Assembly: GCA_008360955.1 (NCBI GenBank)
Contig: LUCM01004057.1
Coordinates: forward strand, 19,375-83,374
From: Fasciolopsis buskii
Taxonomy: Eukaryota > Platyhelminthes > Trematoda > Plagiorchiida > Fasciolidae
Direction of reading: 5' to 3'
DNA length: 64,000 bases
Under the pieces are notes generated by a model. The model saw only the letters and a list, made by a program, of their open reading frames with translations, had not been told where the DNA came from and searched no databases. A program made the translations under genes and the position numbers. Positions 49,031 to 60,779 of this stretch are shown one piece after another (position 1 is the first letter of the stretch; each line of letters starts with the position of its first letter).

Positions 49031-50014
49031 GGTAACATGATTAATCTATGAACAACGCTGTGGAAAAGAACGACCTCTCCAAATGAGTCGATATCGCTTT
49101 ATATGCGAGAAACTTATGCTTATTAGAAACAGTCTGTGGTCGGAACAAATATGAATGAGGTAATCGCATTTGTTGGGTCAATCGTCTGGGTGAACGAGAT
49201 AATCTCCAGTATGTCTTCTGTCTCCCAAAACAGCCGGCCATCGTGTTAACATTAACTATAGGGACATCCGCTGGACATTAGCCTCGAAGTGATCGGAACA
49301 ATTCATGGTACGGCTCGTCCTTGGCTCTAGAGGAGCTGCATCAGTTTTTCAGCCGACTGTTGTTCACGCGCACAACAACCCAACCGAACATCATACAAAT
49401 GACTGTTGACTGGACTCCTACCTAACAGCGACACACTGGGCTCCCACAGTATTTCACAAAACAGTCTGTGGTCAACTGAAGCTTATCAACAGAGGTGACG
49501 ATGATAACAACAGATGTCGGTGAGGGTTAATAACATCCCCATGTGTATACCCGGTCTATTACGGCCGCTGACGAACGAACGTAGCAAACATAGCAAGAGA
49601 TTTTTTGGGACTTCTTTCTACCCCAATGAGAATCAGCCTATGGCCAGAAGAAATGGGTACCATTGCCGCAGACCAAACGGGAAAAACCAGTTTAATTCAA
49701 ATAACCGCAAATTCCAGAGCCCGGCAGTAAGCTTATCTGTAAAGCCACAAGTCAGTGTGAAAGGTAAAGAATCAGTAATTTTCTGCATAAGAGTGGCAGA
49801 TTAAAGTTGACCCCAGCGTGTTACTTCATCATTAGGGTATAAGGTTATCAATAAAAATGCATTGCATTGATCTACATCCCTCGGAATAATTGGGAAACAG
49901 GCATTTTCGTTATCATCCCGAGTAATTTTCTCTATTGCCAATGATTTTACCTTCACAGTTCTCTGTTCGGCTTTGCTGAGCTAGTAGTCTCTAGATAACT
50001 CAATGTTACCTTAG

Positions 50015-50017
<3 letters not shown>
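49031..50017. other. No recognisable feature
   Basis: The first part could be the eroded end of the RTE fragment. A 96-codon plus-strand frame (49514-49804) shows no motif. Confidence 0.4.

Positions 50018-50056
<39 letters not shown>
50018..50056. repeat. (AT)n microsatellite
   Basis: An uninterrupted alternating AT tract of 39 bases. Confidence 0.95.
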
Positions 50057-50057
<1 letters not shown>

Positions 50058-50166
50058 CCACATAAGGTGACAGTGAGGTGTTAGTTACCACCAAAGTGAT
50101 CGGGGGATATGAAATTCGAACCTCTGACCTTTTTGGTGATCCGCTCACCCTTAAGCCAGTGGGGAG
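50018..50166 (-). mobile_element. Probable tRNA-derived SINE with (AT)n tail
   Basis: On the minus strand from 50166 the sequence reads ccactggcttaagggtgagc (A-box-like) and then aggtcagaggttcgaattt (good B box). It continues through a body of about 40 bases into a pure (AT)n tract at 50056-50018. Head, body and simple-repeat tail in this order is the usual plan of a tRNA-derived SINE. T and acceptor stems do not pair, so it is not a tRNA gene. No target-site duplication was identified. Confidence 0.5.
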
Positions 50167-51676
50167 GCGAATACGAGCAACAGTACTGTGCACAAGTTTG
50201 TGCTATATCACACCGTTGTGACTGATTGACGGCCGGTAACCATGAGGATTTCTGGATTTTTACCGTCAGTTATCTTCAGGAAGGACATTATGACGTGGAT
50301 AAATCGAACCTCCGAATGATTTGCTCCAGCCCGAAGGAGTAATGTAACACGGCCATGACGATCATTGCGATGCACCAGCGATCATACCGGGTTACGACGC
50401 AAGTTTGCACAAAACGAGAAAAGTAGCTATGTTCATCGTACTGGGTAGCCCTTAACTGAAGACCACCAAGTGCTACGTTTCTTTAGGGAGACCCCCGGGC
50501 TGTGACTACATGTGCGAAACGGTAGTGGATTCCTGAAGATAGGTATAGATGTATTTGCATATTATCATTACTCATCGATGAATTTGTGTGTACATAGCCA
50601 CGTTCCAATCAGAGCGTAAAAGCTTCCAATATTTCAGACAGAGTAGACGGCTTGGGACGGAGAAGAGTGTAGTTAGGGATGAAGAAAAAGCGGCAGTAAA
50701 AGGATTTTGTGAAATTACAGTTGCAGAGCAAAACTGAAGAAGCGGGACCGAAATTGGCAGTGACTGTTGAATGGGTCAATAACTGTTACAAACGAGATAA
50801 GATACATGAGAGAATTACGTCATGTGTTGGCAGTACATAGAGTCCTTTCAAACAAACAGATCATGCCGGTACTTCACAAGAAAATTCCAGTCTTACTGTT
50901 ACAAAAAAGCCAAATGCAACCACAAAACTGTCCAGGATCTAAACCGGGACAGACGTATTAAACAAAATGGAAAAGCCTGGATAGAAGTTTGAATAAATGC
51001 ATGTTGGTGATTTCAAACAGAAAAAGTCTGGCCCAGTCATACACGATGAGATCGGTGCTAAACACCTGTGGGAAAATAATGCAATCCGCCGGAAAACGAT
51101 GAACTGAATACACAATACATTACATTGTTTCTTTTTGTCAGCTGTGGTCAGTTAGCAGTTAAGAAATTCGTAGAACTAACGCGTTAAACGATCTCATGCG
51201 CAAACGAATTACCAGAAAACACAGACAAACTACATAAAAATAGGAAGCAATCGTACCACTCAGATCGAGCTTGATGAAATCGAAGTGTTGAACATTCGGA
51301 GGGTGGATGGATGAAAATGCCTTCGAGTCGGTTCGATACCTTTGAGCCGCAAAAGGAGAGAACCGCCCTCCCAATGAACGTGTTTCAGAGGAATAAGAGG
51401 GATCATATGGAATAAATGCCAAATAAGAACACATAAATACACAAAGGGATGTTTGAATATGCACCCTAATGCATTCGTCAGTAACTGTGTACGGCTCTTG
51501 AGTGTGGATAAATGTTCGTTTGCATGTATAAATGCTACCAGAATAGACCAAATTGTAGACAGTCTGGAAGAAAGAATCTGTGAATTAGTTCAATCGTGGA
51601 TGTCTGCAACAGTGGTGAATAAATCAGTTGTTTCATGGGGACTAGATACTCGATATTCGCTTGGAACAATCAACGC
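50167..51676. other. Unassigned; includes probable 3' UTR of the E-protein gene
   Basis: The right end lies just past the stop codon of the minus-strand terminal exon, so at least part of it should be 3' UTR. No convincing polyadenylation signal could be placed on the minus strand. A 130-codon minus frame (51551-51159) shows no known domain. Confidence 0.4.
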
Positions 51677-52284
51677 TTAAGCAGTTGTGATTCGATTGTT
51701 GAGACCACGCTTCGCTGATCCACCCGGACGACCCTCTTCTTCCTCGTCTTCATTGTCCCCGCCACCGGCACTAAAACTGTCCAGATCATCAGCATTCATG
51801 TCATCACCGTCGTACTCACCATCAGCATCATCGTCATCATCATCCTCCTCCACGACCACAGTAGGCCGATGTGCCTGTTGTGACTCACAACTGATCGACA
51901 TGTCCGAATATACACGCTGTGGCGCAATGCGGCCAGCGTCTGTCGGATCCATGGTGCCAGTGGTCAAAATAGGCTGCGATGAACAACTGGAGACATACCA
52001 ACCACTCCCATCAGTGGTGGATCCAGCAGAGGTAAAGTTCAATGACTGCAAATGTGATGCGTGATGGTGATGAGAGGATTGCGCGTGATGACCCATGTGA
52101 GATGAAGTGCTAGTTGCATAAGGAGAGTCATCTGCGATACCGGGTCTAGTTGAGTTATAAGTCTGAGGGACACAAAGATCCCCGGGAACGGAATCCGCCA
52201 GAGACAAAAGCAACGAGCCTGCCTGGTGATCTAGTTCCGGTCGATGTCCCGATGGTGGTGCTGAAGTCATGGAATCACCATAAA
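51677..52284 (-). CDS. E protein (class I bHLH, daughterless/TCF family), terminal exon
   Basis: The exon starts after a strong acceptor (ctttatttttcag) at 52285 and ends with TAA at 51679-51677. It gives 201 residues after a split codon. The phase fits the upstream exon at 57503-57817: one base there and two here make a valine, followed by YGDSMTSAPP. The protein is low in complexity: a Ser/Pro/His-rich half with SSHMGHH and HHHHA, then an acidic run from about residue 145 (VVVEEDDDDDD), a second acidic patch (EDEEEEG) and a basic end. Family assignment comes from the neighbouring exon, since nothing here is conserved in vertebrate E proteins. Such a tail could be a regulatory or partner-binding region; that is inference. 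Confidence 0.8.
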
Positions 52285-53499
52285 CTGAAAAATAAAGAAG
52301 AAAAACAGATTGTTTTCTTGATTTATTGACGAATCGAGACTAGTAAAAAGGACTGGAAATACTAAAAGATCATGATAACAGAACAGAAGCCATTTCAGTA
52401 GCACGCATCAACATTTTATAGTGATGTTTGTCATGCAGAAGTGCTACAGAAGACTCCTTCTGGATATAGCACATTTGTGATAGGCCCCATGTCACACACT
52501 CAACTGCAGGGTAAAAACAGTCGTCTAGTGAGGAGATTGCAACCAACTGCAGGATTTCAAATCACCAAAAATACGAACCTCTGCCGCTCACTGCAGTGAG
52601 ATTCAGTCGGTTATCAGCATAGAATACACGATAGCTTGAATAAATTAGCTTCGTCGGCAAACCCTAGAAGCTTTTAATTATGACCAAACCAGAACTATGA
52701 GAGGATCAATCAATGACCCAGGTGATTCGATGCAACAAACAGGTAATACTGATGGGATCTATGATTTGGAAAAGCATTCTCACTGACCAAAACGACAAAA
52801 GTCCATCGGAGTTTTATGCAGTTAGCTCCTGCTAAAGAGTAAGTCGGCTTCTTGGATGTTTCTGATAGTAATCGTTCGTGTGCTGCGATCTGCAGCAAGG
52901 TCTACACGCCGGAATAACTAGCTGCCGGACCAGTCGCGTGTATAAAAAAACAACCATGAGCCTAGGCGATCCATGTCTGCTTTAATAGTCCTAACCCATG
53001 CCCTCAACTGGTCACTGAGGCGGCCTTTTCAGCCCAAACTTGGTGATGGTAATAAGCTATTCCGAAGGTCTTTCGACGTTCATATAGCGCTGAGATACAG
53101 AGGCGTCTCAAACGTAATAAATTCACTGAATTTTCTGTGTCAAAATCTTTAAGCCATTATTTATCGTCGATTCTTAGTGGCCATGTTTCGCATATCCATC
53201 TAAGGTTTGGGTGCGCAGCTGTGTAGAAAATTTAAAAATGCAATCAGCCAGCAGTATTCGTTCTTCCCGAACTGTCCAGCTGGATAAAGAGCACTTCAAG
53301 CCTCAACATACACTAAGCTTGTCAGTTTTCAGCCACCTATCTACTACACCTAACTACTCCAGTACTAGGTAGGTTCCTCCGGGATAGGATATAGTACTAC
53401 AATAATACTGGTAACTGAGACCAGTAGCACCTCTGATTCGGTACTGTCGTGCCCATAGGAGTAGCTTCTATCGGCCAACTAACTCTAAAATGTGGCCAC

Positions 53500-56400
53500 A
53501 GGCATCTGCGGGATGCATCAGCTACCACCCCGGCAAACCGCTCGGCAGGTGAGCTAAACCAAGTTGAGGGTAGCCAACACTAAAAACTTGGTGATACGCC
53601 ACCCACCAAGTGAAGATGAATACGTCCGAACAGGCGGACGAGACGGCCAGGATGGAACGGCAAAAACGGCAAACCGCCCAACCAACAGGGTGAATGAAAC
53701 CAAAAGGTTGCAATCAGCCCTTCCGATTGGCGAATGAGCTCCTAGTAAGCCCCCGGGAAACACCGTGATCACCCCGGACGCTTCGTGCGTCCTCCATTGG
53801 CAGACTACCACCAAAAAACGCATGAACCGCTTCGTCGGTTACCGCCTCTCTAAATTTGAACGTTCTGTTGCTCGGAACGTCGAACGTGAGTGTGCGCGGG
53901 CTAGACTTGCCACATCCAACAAAAGCCCGTGACTCTAGGGATGTTACTTAGCGCATTATTTTCAAGGATTTTCATGGATTTTGTCTCTACAGTTTGTTCT
54001 CATCATGGTACGGACGCTCCCTCCTTCAACCCCCAGTGGCCGGGCTGGTCCAAGTACAAACTGGGAATACGAATCTAAACACAAGGTCCCTCATGCGTAT
54101 AGCCTATTGGAACTTAAGAACTCTTCTAGATACAGCTAGCCAGCCCATATCCATAAGAACGTTCTACGATTACGGAATCGATATTGCTTGTCTATGTCAA
54201 GTGCACCTATCAAATTCCGGCAGCCGATGTATTCGAGATCCCAGAAAGGGCGTATCCTACTAGAAGTATCATAGTGGACCAGAGGACAATTCGGGACTTC
54301 GTGGTTTCGCGATTGCAATGAACGGTCGAGCTCACAGCGCCTTGATCTCTTGCGAACCGGCTTCTTTAATACCTGCAACGGCACGATACAGGAGCACTCT
54401 TCTCAGTACTGTCTACGGTCCCACTCTACAGGCTGAGCCAAACCCTAAAGATAATTGCTACAACGAACATCAGAATTTAGTCAACCGTATCGCAAAGCGC
54501 GACATCCTTTTAACTTAAGGAAATTGAAACGCCCACACGGGATCGGAAGATGGGAACACACTAAGAAGATTCAGGCTTGGTGAGCGAAGCGAATATGGTG
54601 ACCGCTTGGTCTCGTATGCGGACCTCAACCGGCTGGTTGGTCGTCATCAACACCCGTTTTCAACATCCAAAAAGGCATATTCTGACGGAAAGATAGTGCA
54701 TCAGATCGACTGTATCGTGGTGTTTTCGTTGGTCATCACCGACCGAAGACTATCGAGTATAACATGGCAGTATACAAGGAAACGTCAACGGCACTAAACA
54801 CACACTAGTACGCGCTCGCCTCAAGCTTCAACTTGCGGCACGGCTGAAAATCTAACCGTACCACATGGCCGACGTGTCCAAGTTAGCAATTGCAAACAAC
54901 ATCAAAGCTCCGTTAAATGCTGTCACATATAAGCTAGCCGAGATCGACGAAAATGGTAGCCTAGATGAGTTTCGGATGGAGTTAAAAGTATCCGTCACCA
55001 ACGCGTCCCTTAAACAGCCAGGCAAAGCCAAATGGAAAAGAGAATTACAAACCTACGGGAACTTAATCGATATGCCTGGGCTAAAGAGACGCGGAACCGC
55101 ATAAGTCATCCAAGGCGCAGTCTCCGCCTCTCACGCTTCCTGACGGTAGTGGCCATCTCATATCGAGATGTGAACGAAAGCTTCAAAGATGGGTCGGAAA
55201 CTTCGGCCAGCTGCTCAATCGCCCTCCCATCCAGTCCATCCGTGGAACACTATCACGCAACGTGGGGCAATATGAAATTGATCCTGAGCTACCCGAGGAG
55301 TTGGAAGTGATCTCAGTCGCTCAGATAATGAAAAACAAGAAGTCATCCAAAGGGATGGCACTCCACCCGAGATCTTCAAATCTTGTTTCCCAAATCTGGT
55401 GAGTCCATTGACTAAACTGTTTCGTCGAATTTGGGACTTCAAAACTTTTCCCGAAATCTGGGCAACATCTATTCTAGTCCCTATACTAAAGAAGGGCAAC
55501 AAGGCTATATGTGCGAATTACAGAGGTGTCAGCCTAATCGACATAGGAGCTAAGCTACTTGCAAACATCCTGCCAAACCGTGTTGTTGTTGTCCAGGACG
55601 GACAAACGAACACATTCTAACACGTGCGGCTTTCGTCGAAGAAGAGGTTGGGTTGATCAAATCTCCACGCTACGTCGAATTCTAAGACAGCAGTATAAAT
55701 TCCTGCAACCCACCATAACGTGCTTCGTCGATCTCCGTGCAGTATTCAACTCCATTGACAGACAGTCGCTCTGAAACATAATTCGAAGCGACGGGATGTC
55801 GTAAAAGTACGTCAAACTTTTAGAGGCATACCGCTCATTAACATGAGCGTACGTCCGCTCCTTACAGTGAAACATCTCCAGTTCCCGATTTACTCTGGTG
55901 TTCATCAATGTTGCCTGCTGTTACCAGTTCTATTCAGCCACACTGTAGATTGAATAATGCGTTTTGCCCTCAACAACTTTCGAGGGCTAAAACTTGCCCA
56001 CGATTGCTAGGTTGCAGACCTTGAGTTCGCCAACAACATTGTTATTCTGGGAGATGAATCTAAAACTGTGCAGCCAGTCCTAGACCGGATTGCAAACGAG
56101 GCCGGAGGCGAGGTTGAACTTCGTGTAGACTAGCCCAGAAAAGCGTTTCTATCATATTGCAAAGCATTATGGAGTCGCAGCGAAATAAGCCTCTAAACGA
56201 AGCAGCGCACTTACTGCGGTGCCGTCCACTCAGTGCTTACGTGCGCGCACGCGAAACCTGGCCAATAGAGGTAGTCGATGCAAAACAGTTAGGTTTCGAC
56301 CGTTGGTACCTCCGCTATATGGCGAAAAGCATGTGATATGATCGCGTCTCAAACGCCGCTGTGTCAGCACTGTATGGAAGTCGAATGACTCGTCGCTTCT

Positions 56401-56560
56401 CCAAGGACGTCACCTACAATAGCTCACCCATGTTTTCCGCCGACTGGGGACGGAATAAACGGAAAGGATCCTGTTACCATCACCCTGTTTGGACTGGAAA
56501 TGTTGTCTTGGTGGCACTGTTAAGGGGGACATAGATCGCTTAGGCTGTCAAGGCTGTTCA
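53500..56560 (+). mobile_element. RTE-like LINE relic inside the E-protein intron, antisense to the gene
   Basis: An untranslated-looking 5' part (about 53500-54000) is followed by an endonuclease from ATG 54005 and an RT to about 56540. That is close to full length for RTE. The sequence is distinct from the inverted RTE pair at 25-28 and 34-38 kb, so it belongs to another RTE subfamily. Stops and frameshifts are frequent. Confidence 0.8.
54005..56540 (+). pseudogene. RTE-like endonuclease-reverse transcriptase relic
   Basis: Endonuclease blocks: MRIAYWNLRTLLDTASQPIS (54093), DIACLCQVHLSNSGSR (54180), HSGPEDNSGLRGFAIAMNGR (54271), VYGPTLQAEPNPKDN (54410), LGERSEYGDRLVSYADLNRL (54580) and HQIDCIVV (54700). 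The catalytic aspartate-containing GDWN block near 54515 is damaged. RT blocks: KNKKSSKGMALHP (55332), NYRGVSLIDIGAKLLANIL (55518), FRRRRGWVDQISTLRRIL (55632) and CFVDLRAVFNSIDRQSL (55722). The region around YADD is broken near 56010. A piece equivalent to 'VLLGDESKTVQPVLDRIANE' begins near 56044, then RARETWPIEVVDAKQLGFDR (56242) and YDRVSNAAVSALYGSR (56336). The order is canonical for RTE. Confidence 0.85.
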
Positions 56561-57502
56561 ACAATCTTCTAACCTGACACCATTTTCGCTCTTGAGCACA
56601 ATATAGTTCGGATATTCCTAGTCAGGTTTTTGAACAAATTTTACGTCAGTATATTTACAGAGGTACGATTGTTCACGAAACTACCTCAATAACAAAAGAG
56701 TACGGCAGTAGTCTGGGAGAACACGGATTCTCATGAAGGACTAAGCGCAACCTCGATTTCGGCTATCGCTAACTAGAAAAAGACAAATTTCTCTGGCAAT
56801 TTTCAAGTGATGCAGCTACAGAGATTTGCAAGATCGGCCGACTCGATATCGACCTCGACAAAAAAGATAATAGATCCTGGACTTATTGAAGGTATATATC
56901 GTAGGGTGGTATAAATACAACTTCGATCACGTCAAAACCAGATTTGCTTTCACTCATAAAAATTCAAGTCAACAGTTGGCGAGGCGGCAAAAATCATCCG
57001 CCATTAGTTTTGATGTGTCAGTAGTTAAATTAATACCAGAGCTTTGCACAAGGAGTTATCGTCTTTCTTGTGAATTAGTAAAAACCGATTTGCATCATTT
57101 CTTTCGGCATATTCTATCTTTTCCTGATTGATCTGACGAGTTTTGTCAGACACGATAGTTAAAACTTCTGTACTACCAAAAAAGGCAGGGACAACCCAGG
57201 TAGTGAAGCAAACTCATGCACTGATACGACAGTGACCTCACGAGTGACCCTGATTTTTGAGGGTCGTCGTTTCTCTTGCAGGTATCGTCGAACGATTTGT
57301 TGAGAATGTGAAGAAACAGTTGTAGAGTGATTTCAGTGACTTGATCGCAAACGATTCGTCAACACCCGACGCATCAGGAGCTACCAAATAGCGACGAATC
57401 CTTTGTTTTAGCAGGTGACTTTATGCACGAAATGTAAATTCATAATAACACAAGCGAATAAGCTGAGAAGTTGCAACACAACTGTTTCGTTCTGAAGCAT
57501 AC

Positions 57503-57817
57503 CGTTTGGAGGCGGAATCACGGGGACGCGCATATCATAGCTCACGTTTGGTGTGAAACTGGGACCCAGCGCTCCAGAGGCCGAGTTAATTGGACCAATC
57601 GAAGTGGTAGTTGTAATGGCTGTGGTGGAAGTGCCCGGATGAGCACTGTTGTTCCCGAATCCCATGCTCGTTCCGGTTCCCGGACTTGAACCTGTTAGTC
57701 GCGATAAGCCAAGACTCGCAGCATGGCTAGAATTACCAGCAGGGCTGCTGAAATGACTTTCACTTTTCTCCTCCTCACGCCTCTTTAAGCAAGCCTGCTT
57801 TGGATTCAAATTACGTT
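57503..57817 (-). CDS. E protein (class I bHLH, daughterless/TCF family), post-bHLH exon
   Basis: E proteins (Drosophila daughterless; vertebrate TCF3, TCF4, TCF12) bind E-box DNA as dimers, often with tissue-specific bHLH partners, in the nucleus. This exon begins with ERNLNPKQACLKRREEEK. That differs by one residue from the almost invariant RNLNPKAACLKRREEEK block directly after helix 2 of their bHLH domain. The acceptor (ttattcatgccctatccag) leaves AA of a GAA split codon; the donor is GTATG at 57502. 104 complete codons lie between. The remaining residues are Ser/Thr/Gly/Pro-rich (SSPAGNSSHAASLGLSRL, SAHPGTSTTAITTTTS). The DNA-binding helices must come from an upstream exon not found here. 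If the donor is skipped, the frame runs on for about 30 codons to a stop. Confidence 0.88.
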
Positions 57818-60779
57818 CTGGATAGGGCATGAATAAAACGTAAAGCGAAAGAAATCATAGTGAACAGAACCGATATTCGCTGGGAAACATTTACAAGAGG
57901 CTTCAACGTGCAACGAGCCAGGGATGCAAGAAGAGAACTTGACGAGCAAATCAGACGTGTTCGGTTGACAATGAAACGCAAATGATGGGAATCGTCAAAA
58001 AGCAACCCATTTCAACCAAAAAATCGTGGGCTGAGTGGCTGCACACGGATCAAACAACATTAACCCATATTCAAATCAACATCGATGGATAAAGACTACC
58101 AAGCAAAGGTAGGAAAACAATTGAGAGGACAAAAAATTTCACGTGAAGATACCGATTTTTAAGGCTTGAGACAAATCCAACAGCCACACTCAACACAAAA
58201 TACATAGCAACCAAAGGAAAGTAAGAAACAAAACAACGGTATGCATAAATACGGCAGATGATAGTTAAGTAAATAAAAATGATCACCCAAAAGTAATAAA
58301 AGAGGTGAGTACAGCAAGTTACATATGTGTAGGCGCGCAGGTGCAATCAAAATCATGATAGAAGAGGAAACTCGCAAAACCATGTTGACTTGACGATACA
58401 CACTCGCACACTCTCCGTCAATTGCTCATCATTTGACTTACTTGTGGGCTTCATACTATTCCGATGTCAAATTTGAGATTTGTGACAAAGTACCCAAACC
58501 CAAACTCATGAGTAGACCATCCGAACTTCAATACAGTAAGATGATCTGAAAACCTCGCAACCTGTTGGGATGCGATGACCATTTGTCCAGTTCTTACGCC
58601 ATTCGGATACGGTCACCCTGGGTGCTCATCGCAATTTCGCCTGGTGGGTCCTAGTTACCCTAGAGCTTATTCAACTTTCCCACCACCAATCGACGATGAA
58701 AGGTCAGGCAAACCGCTGGATAGCTCCAGGTATTTCACCTTCGTCCTTGGGCTCCGATACGAACGTGCCATTAACGAGATGGTTTGAGATGCATGGTCAT
58801 GTGACGGCATTCCCAGGAGGGAGCCGAATGAGTAGCTATCACGAAGCCCGAGCCACTCGCTCCCGATCGCATCGCATTTGGAGGAGTACTGTTATCAATG
58901 AGCATGGCATGATCGCGAACCGAGCAATAATGCTTTTATCCGAGGAGCGCCTAAATTAAAGTATTTGATTATTAGCTTTACCTTGATATGAACAACCTTA
59001 TTACTTCTCGATGGAAATATGCAGCTTCGCATCACACACGCCTTTAATTGACTAGCACTATCAAGAAGACGGAATTACAAAAGAAGTTTGTTTAAAACAT
59101 TATTTCAAATTAATGCAGCAAGTAATCGATCACTCTGAAAATAACTCCAGCACCAACACCAACCACTTCAATGTGAAATACTTAAAAACACGTTATTTAT
59201 GTAACCAGGAAATAAATGATAGGAATGGATAAGATGGAACGCGTGCACCAGTATGCTACACAGATCACCAACGGACTTCGGGGGATTGACCATAAAAATC
59301 AATTACAAGTGCATTACGTAGGATTCATTAGTTATCAGAAACTTCGCACGGATGGAATTTCTATTTTGAAAAATCGTAGTAACCATATGAAACTGGAACT
59401 TCGCGGTATGTGGTTGCAGCCGGACGCGTGGACAGTGACGACTATTCCGGAAAGTAGGATTTACAGTTCCCTTTAGGTGCATCGTTACTCAAGACGTGCA
59501 CGCATACTGTACTTTGTTCTGCCCTGCTGTGATGGAATAGTGTAGCTAGAGTAGCATCAAACGACGTTTCGGTGAGCAGTTGATGAGGTGACAACTCGAA
59601 AATGTGGGCGGGTGGCAGCCAGGAACAATTTGTGACGAGGCTCAAACTTTTTGTTCACGAAGGGGAAAACGAGGCCGGAATAAACAAAATCACCCATTAT
59701 TTTCGTGTACAGTGATTGATGTCATCTAAAGTTTAAAATAAATTCTTTTTAATCTGAAAACAGAAGACTAGTTCGATTGCATACAAAATGTCTGACGTCC
59801 CGATATAAGTCACACGTGCCGAAAAAAATCTAAGTGTCGGAATCCGCTGATCTCCTTAAAATTGTGTGCGCCCTGCTAACCAAGCCACGGGGTTACAACG
59901 TAGTGCGTTTAGATATTTAGCGCATAGGATATATTTTTACCCGCAAATGTTGTATAAGCGAGACGGTCATAACAGAGCATTACTAATTCGACTACTTGAA
60001 TAAAAATGCCCCCATTAATAAAACTAAAGCACGCAGAAGTAAAGTGCACTAACTAACGAAAAATCTGGCCTTAGTCTGAAGCGGCAGAGTCAGGCTTTTC
60101 GTTTCAGCCAGAAGGCTACGACACCTCAAGAAAGCGTAAATGACTCAATCACAATTGAAGGATTCAGGCCCACAGACACCACTATCCCAATACTGCATGA
60201 ATGGCCAAAATTCCATTTTGGTCTAACCCCAACAAGTGAAACATGGGGTCATGCCGTATTTAAAGGGTTGTCAAATATATGGGGGCTCGTTGGATTAAAA
60301 ATGGCAAAAACAGCTTGAGACATGTTAACATTAACAAACAGGACTTAGGATGCAAACGTGAAAAAGAGAATGCTCTTACACCACTATTGACAAACGTCAC
60401 GTGACTAGCGAAAGAGTCACTTATCTGCGTGACTACATGCTTAAGTGATCCACGAGGACCGCTATTTTTCTGCATACAAAGTCGTCCAACTTCAACGGGC
60501 AGATATACTGTCAACGGCGTAGCACAGCAGTGAGATCACCTTTCAGAATACTACTATCCAATGTTTTCAAGAAAAAATTGAAAAACAGTCCACTGCGATC
60601 GTCAATCAACAAACATCTGTAGTACAAACATTTTTTGCATGAAAGATCAACTGGTGGATAAAAATCAATTGTCGAACACATTTAACTCGGTTCAGCTGAA
60701 CATTTGGTTCAGTTTATAGCGTGAGACGGACGATTTAATGGCTCTCTTAGAGGAGCTTCTAATCGGAGGAGGCGGCTAA
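57818..60779. other. Upstream intron of the E-protein gene; otherwise unassigned
   Basis: Minus-strand sequence upstream of the post-bHLH exon was searched for the bHLH helices (NNARER, INEAFKELG) without success. Plus-strand frames at 58575-58787, 58696-58959 and 59216-59476 are of fair length but show no known motif. No RNA gene or simple repeat was seen. Confidence 0.45.

Larger units (their letters stand above)
52285..57502 (-). other. Intron of the E-protein gene (about 5.2 kb)
   Basis: It is bounded by a GTATG donor at 57502 and the CAG acceptor at 52285, both on the minus strand. It hosts an RTE-like LINE in the opposite orientation (about 53500-56560). The remaining parts, 52300-53480 and 56560-57400, show no motif I recognise. 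Confidence 0.75.

Noticed and set aside
47971..50166. Functional tRNA genes
   Set aside because: T and acceptor stems do not pair in any of the tRNA-like stretches, so they are best read as tRNA-derived repeats.
51687..52064. A Ser-rich plus-strand frame of 125 codons
   Set aside because: It is the reverse strand of the acidic repeat in the E-protein exon (GAT/GAC runs read as ATC/GTC and TCA).
57836..57977. A basic open stretch on the plus strand (QRARDARRELDEQIRRVRL) next to the E-protein exon
   Set aside because: No start, splice partner or family match; too short to separate from chance, and not the bHLH domain, which would be on the other strand.
40168..59570. The 12-mer cgacgtttcggt present near 40168 and near 59558
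   Set aside because: Flanks do not match, and a single shared 12-mer in 64 kb is weak evidence. It could be a Penelope or LINE end, but nothing else supports that.
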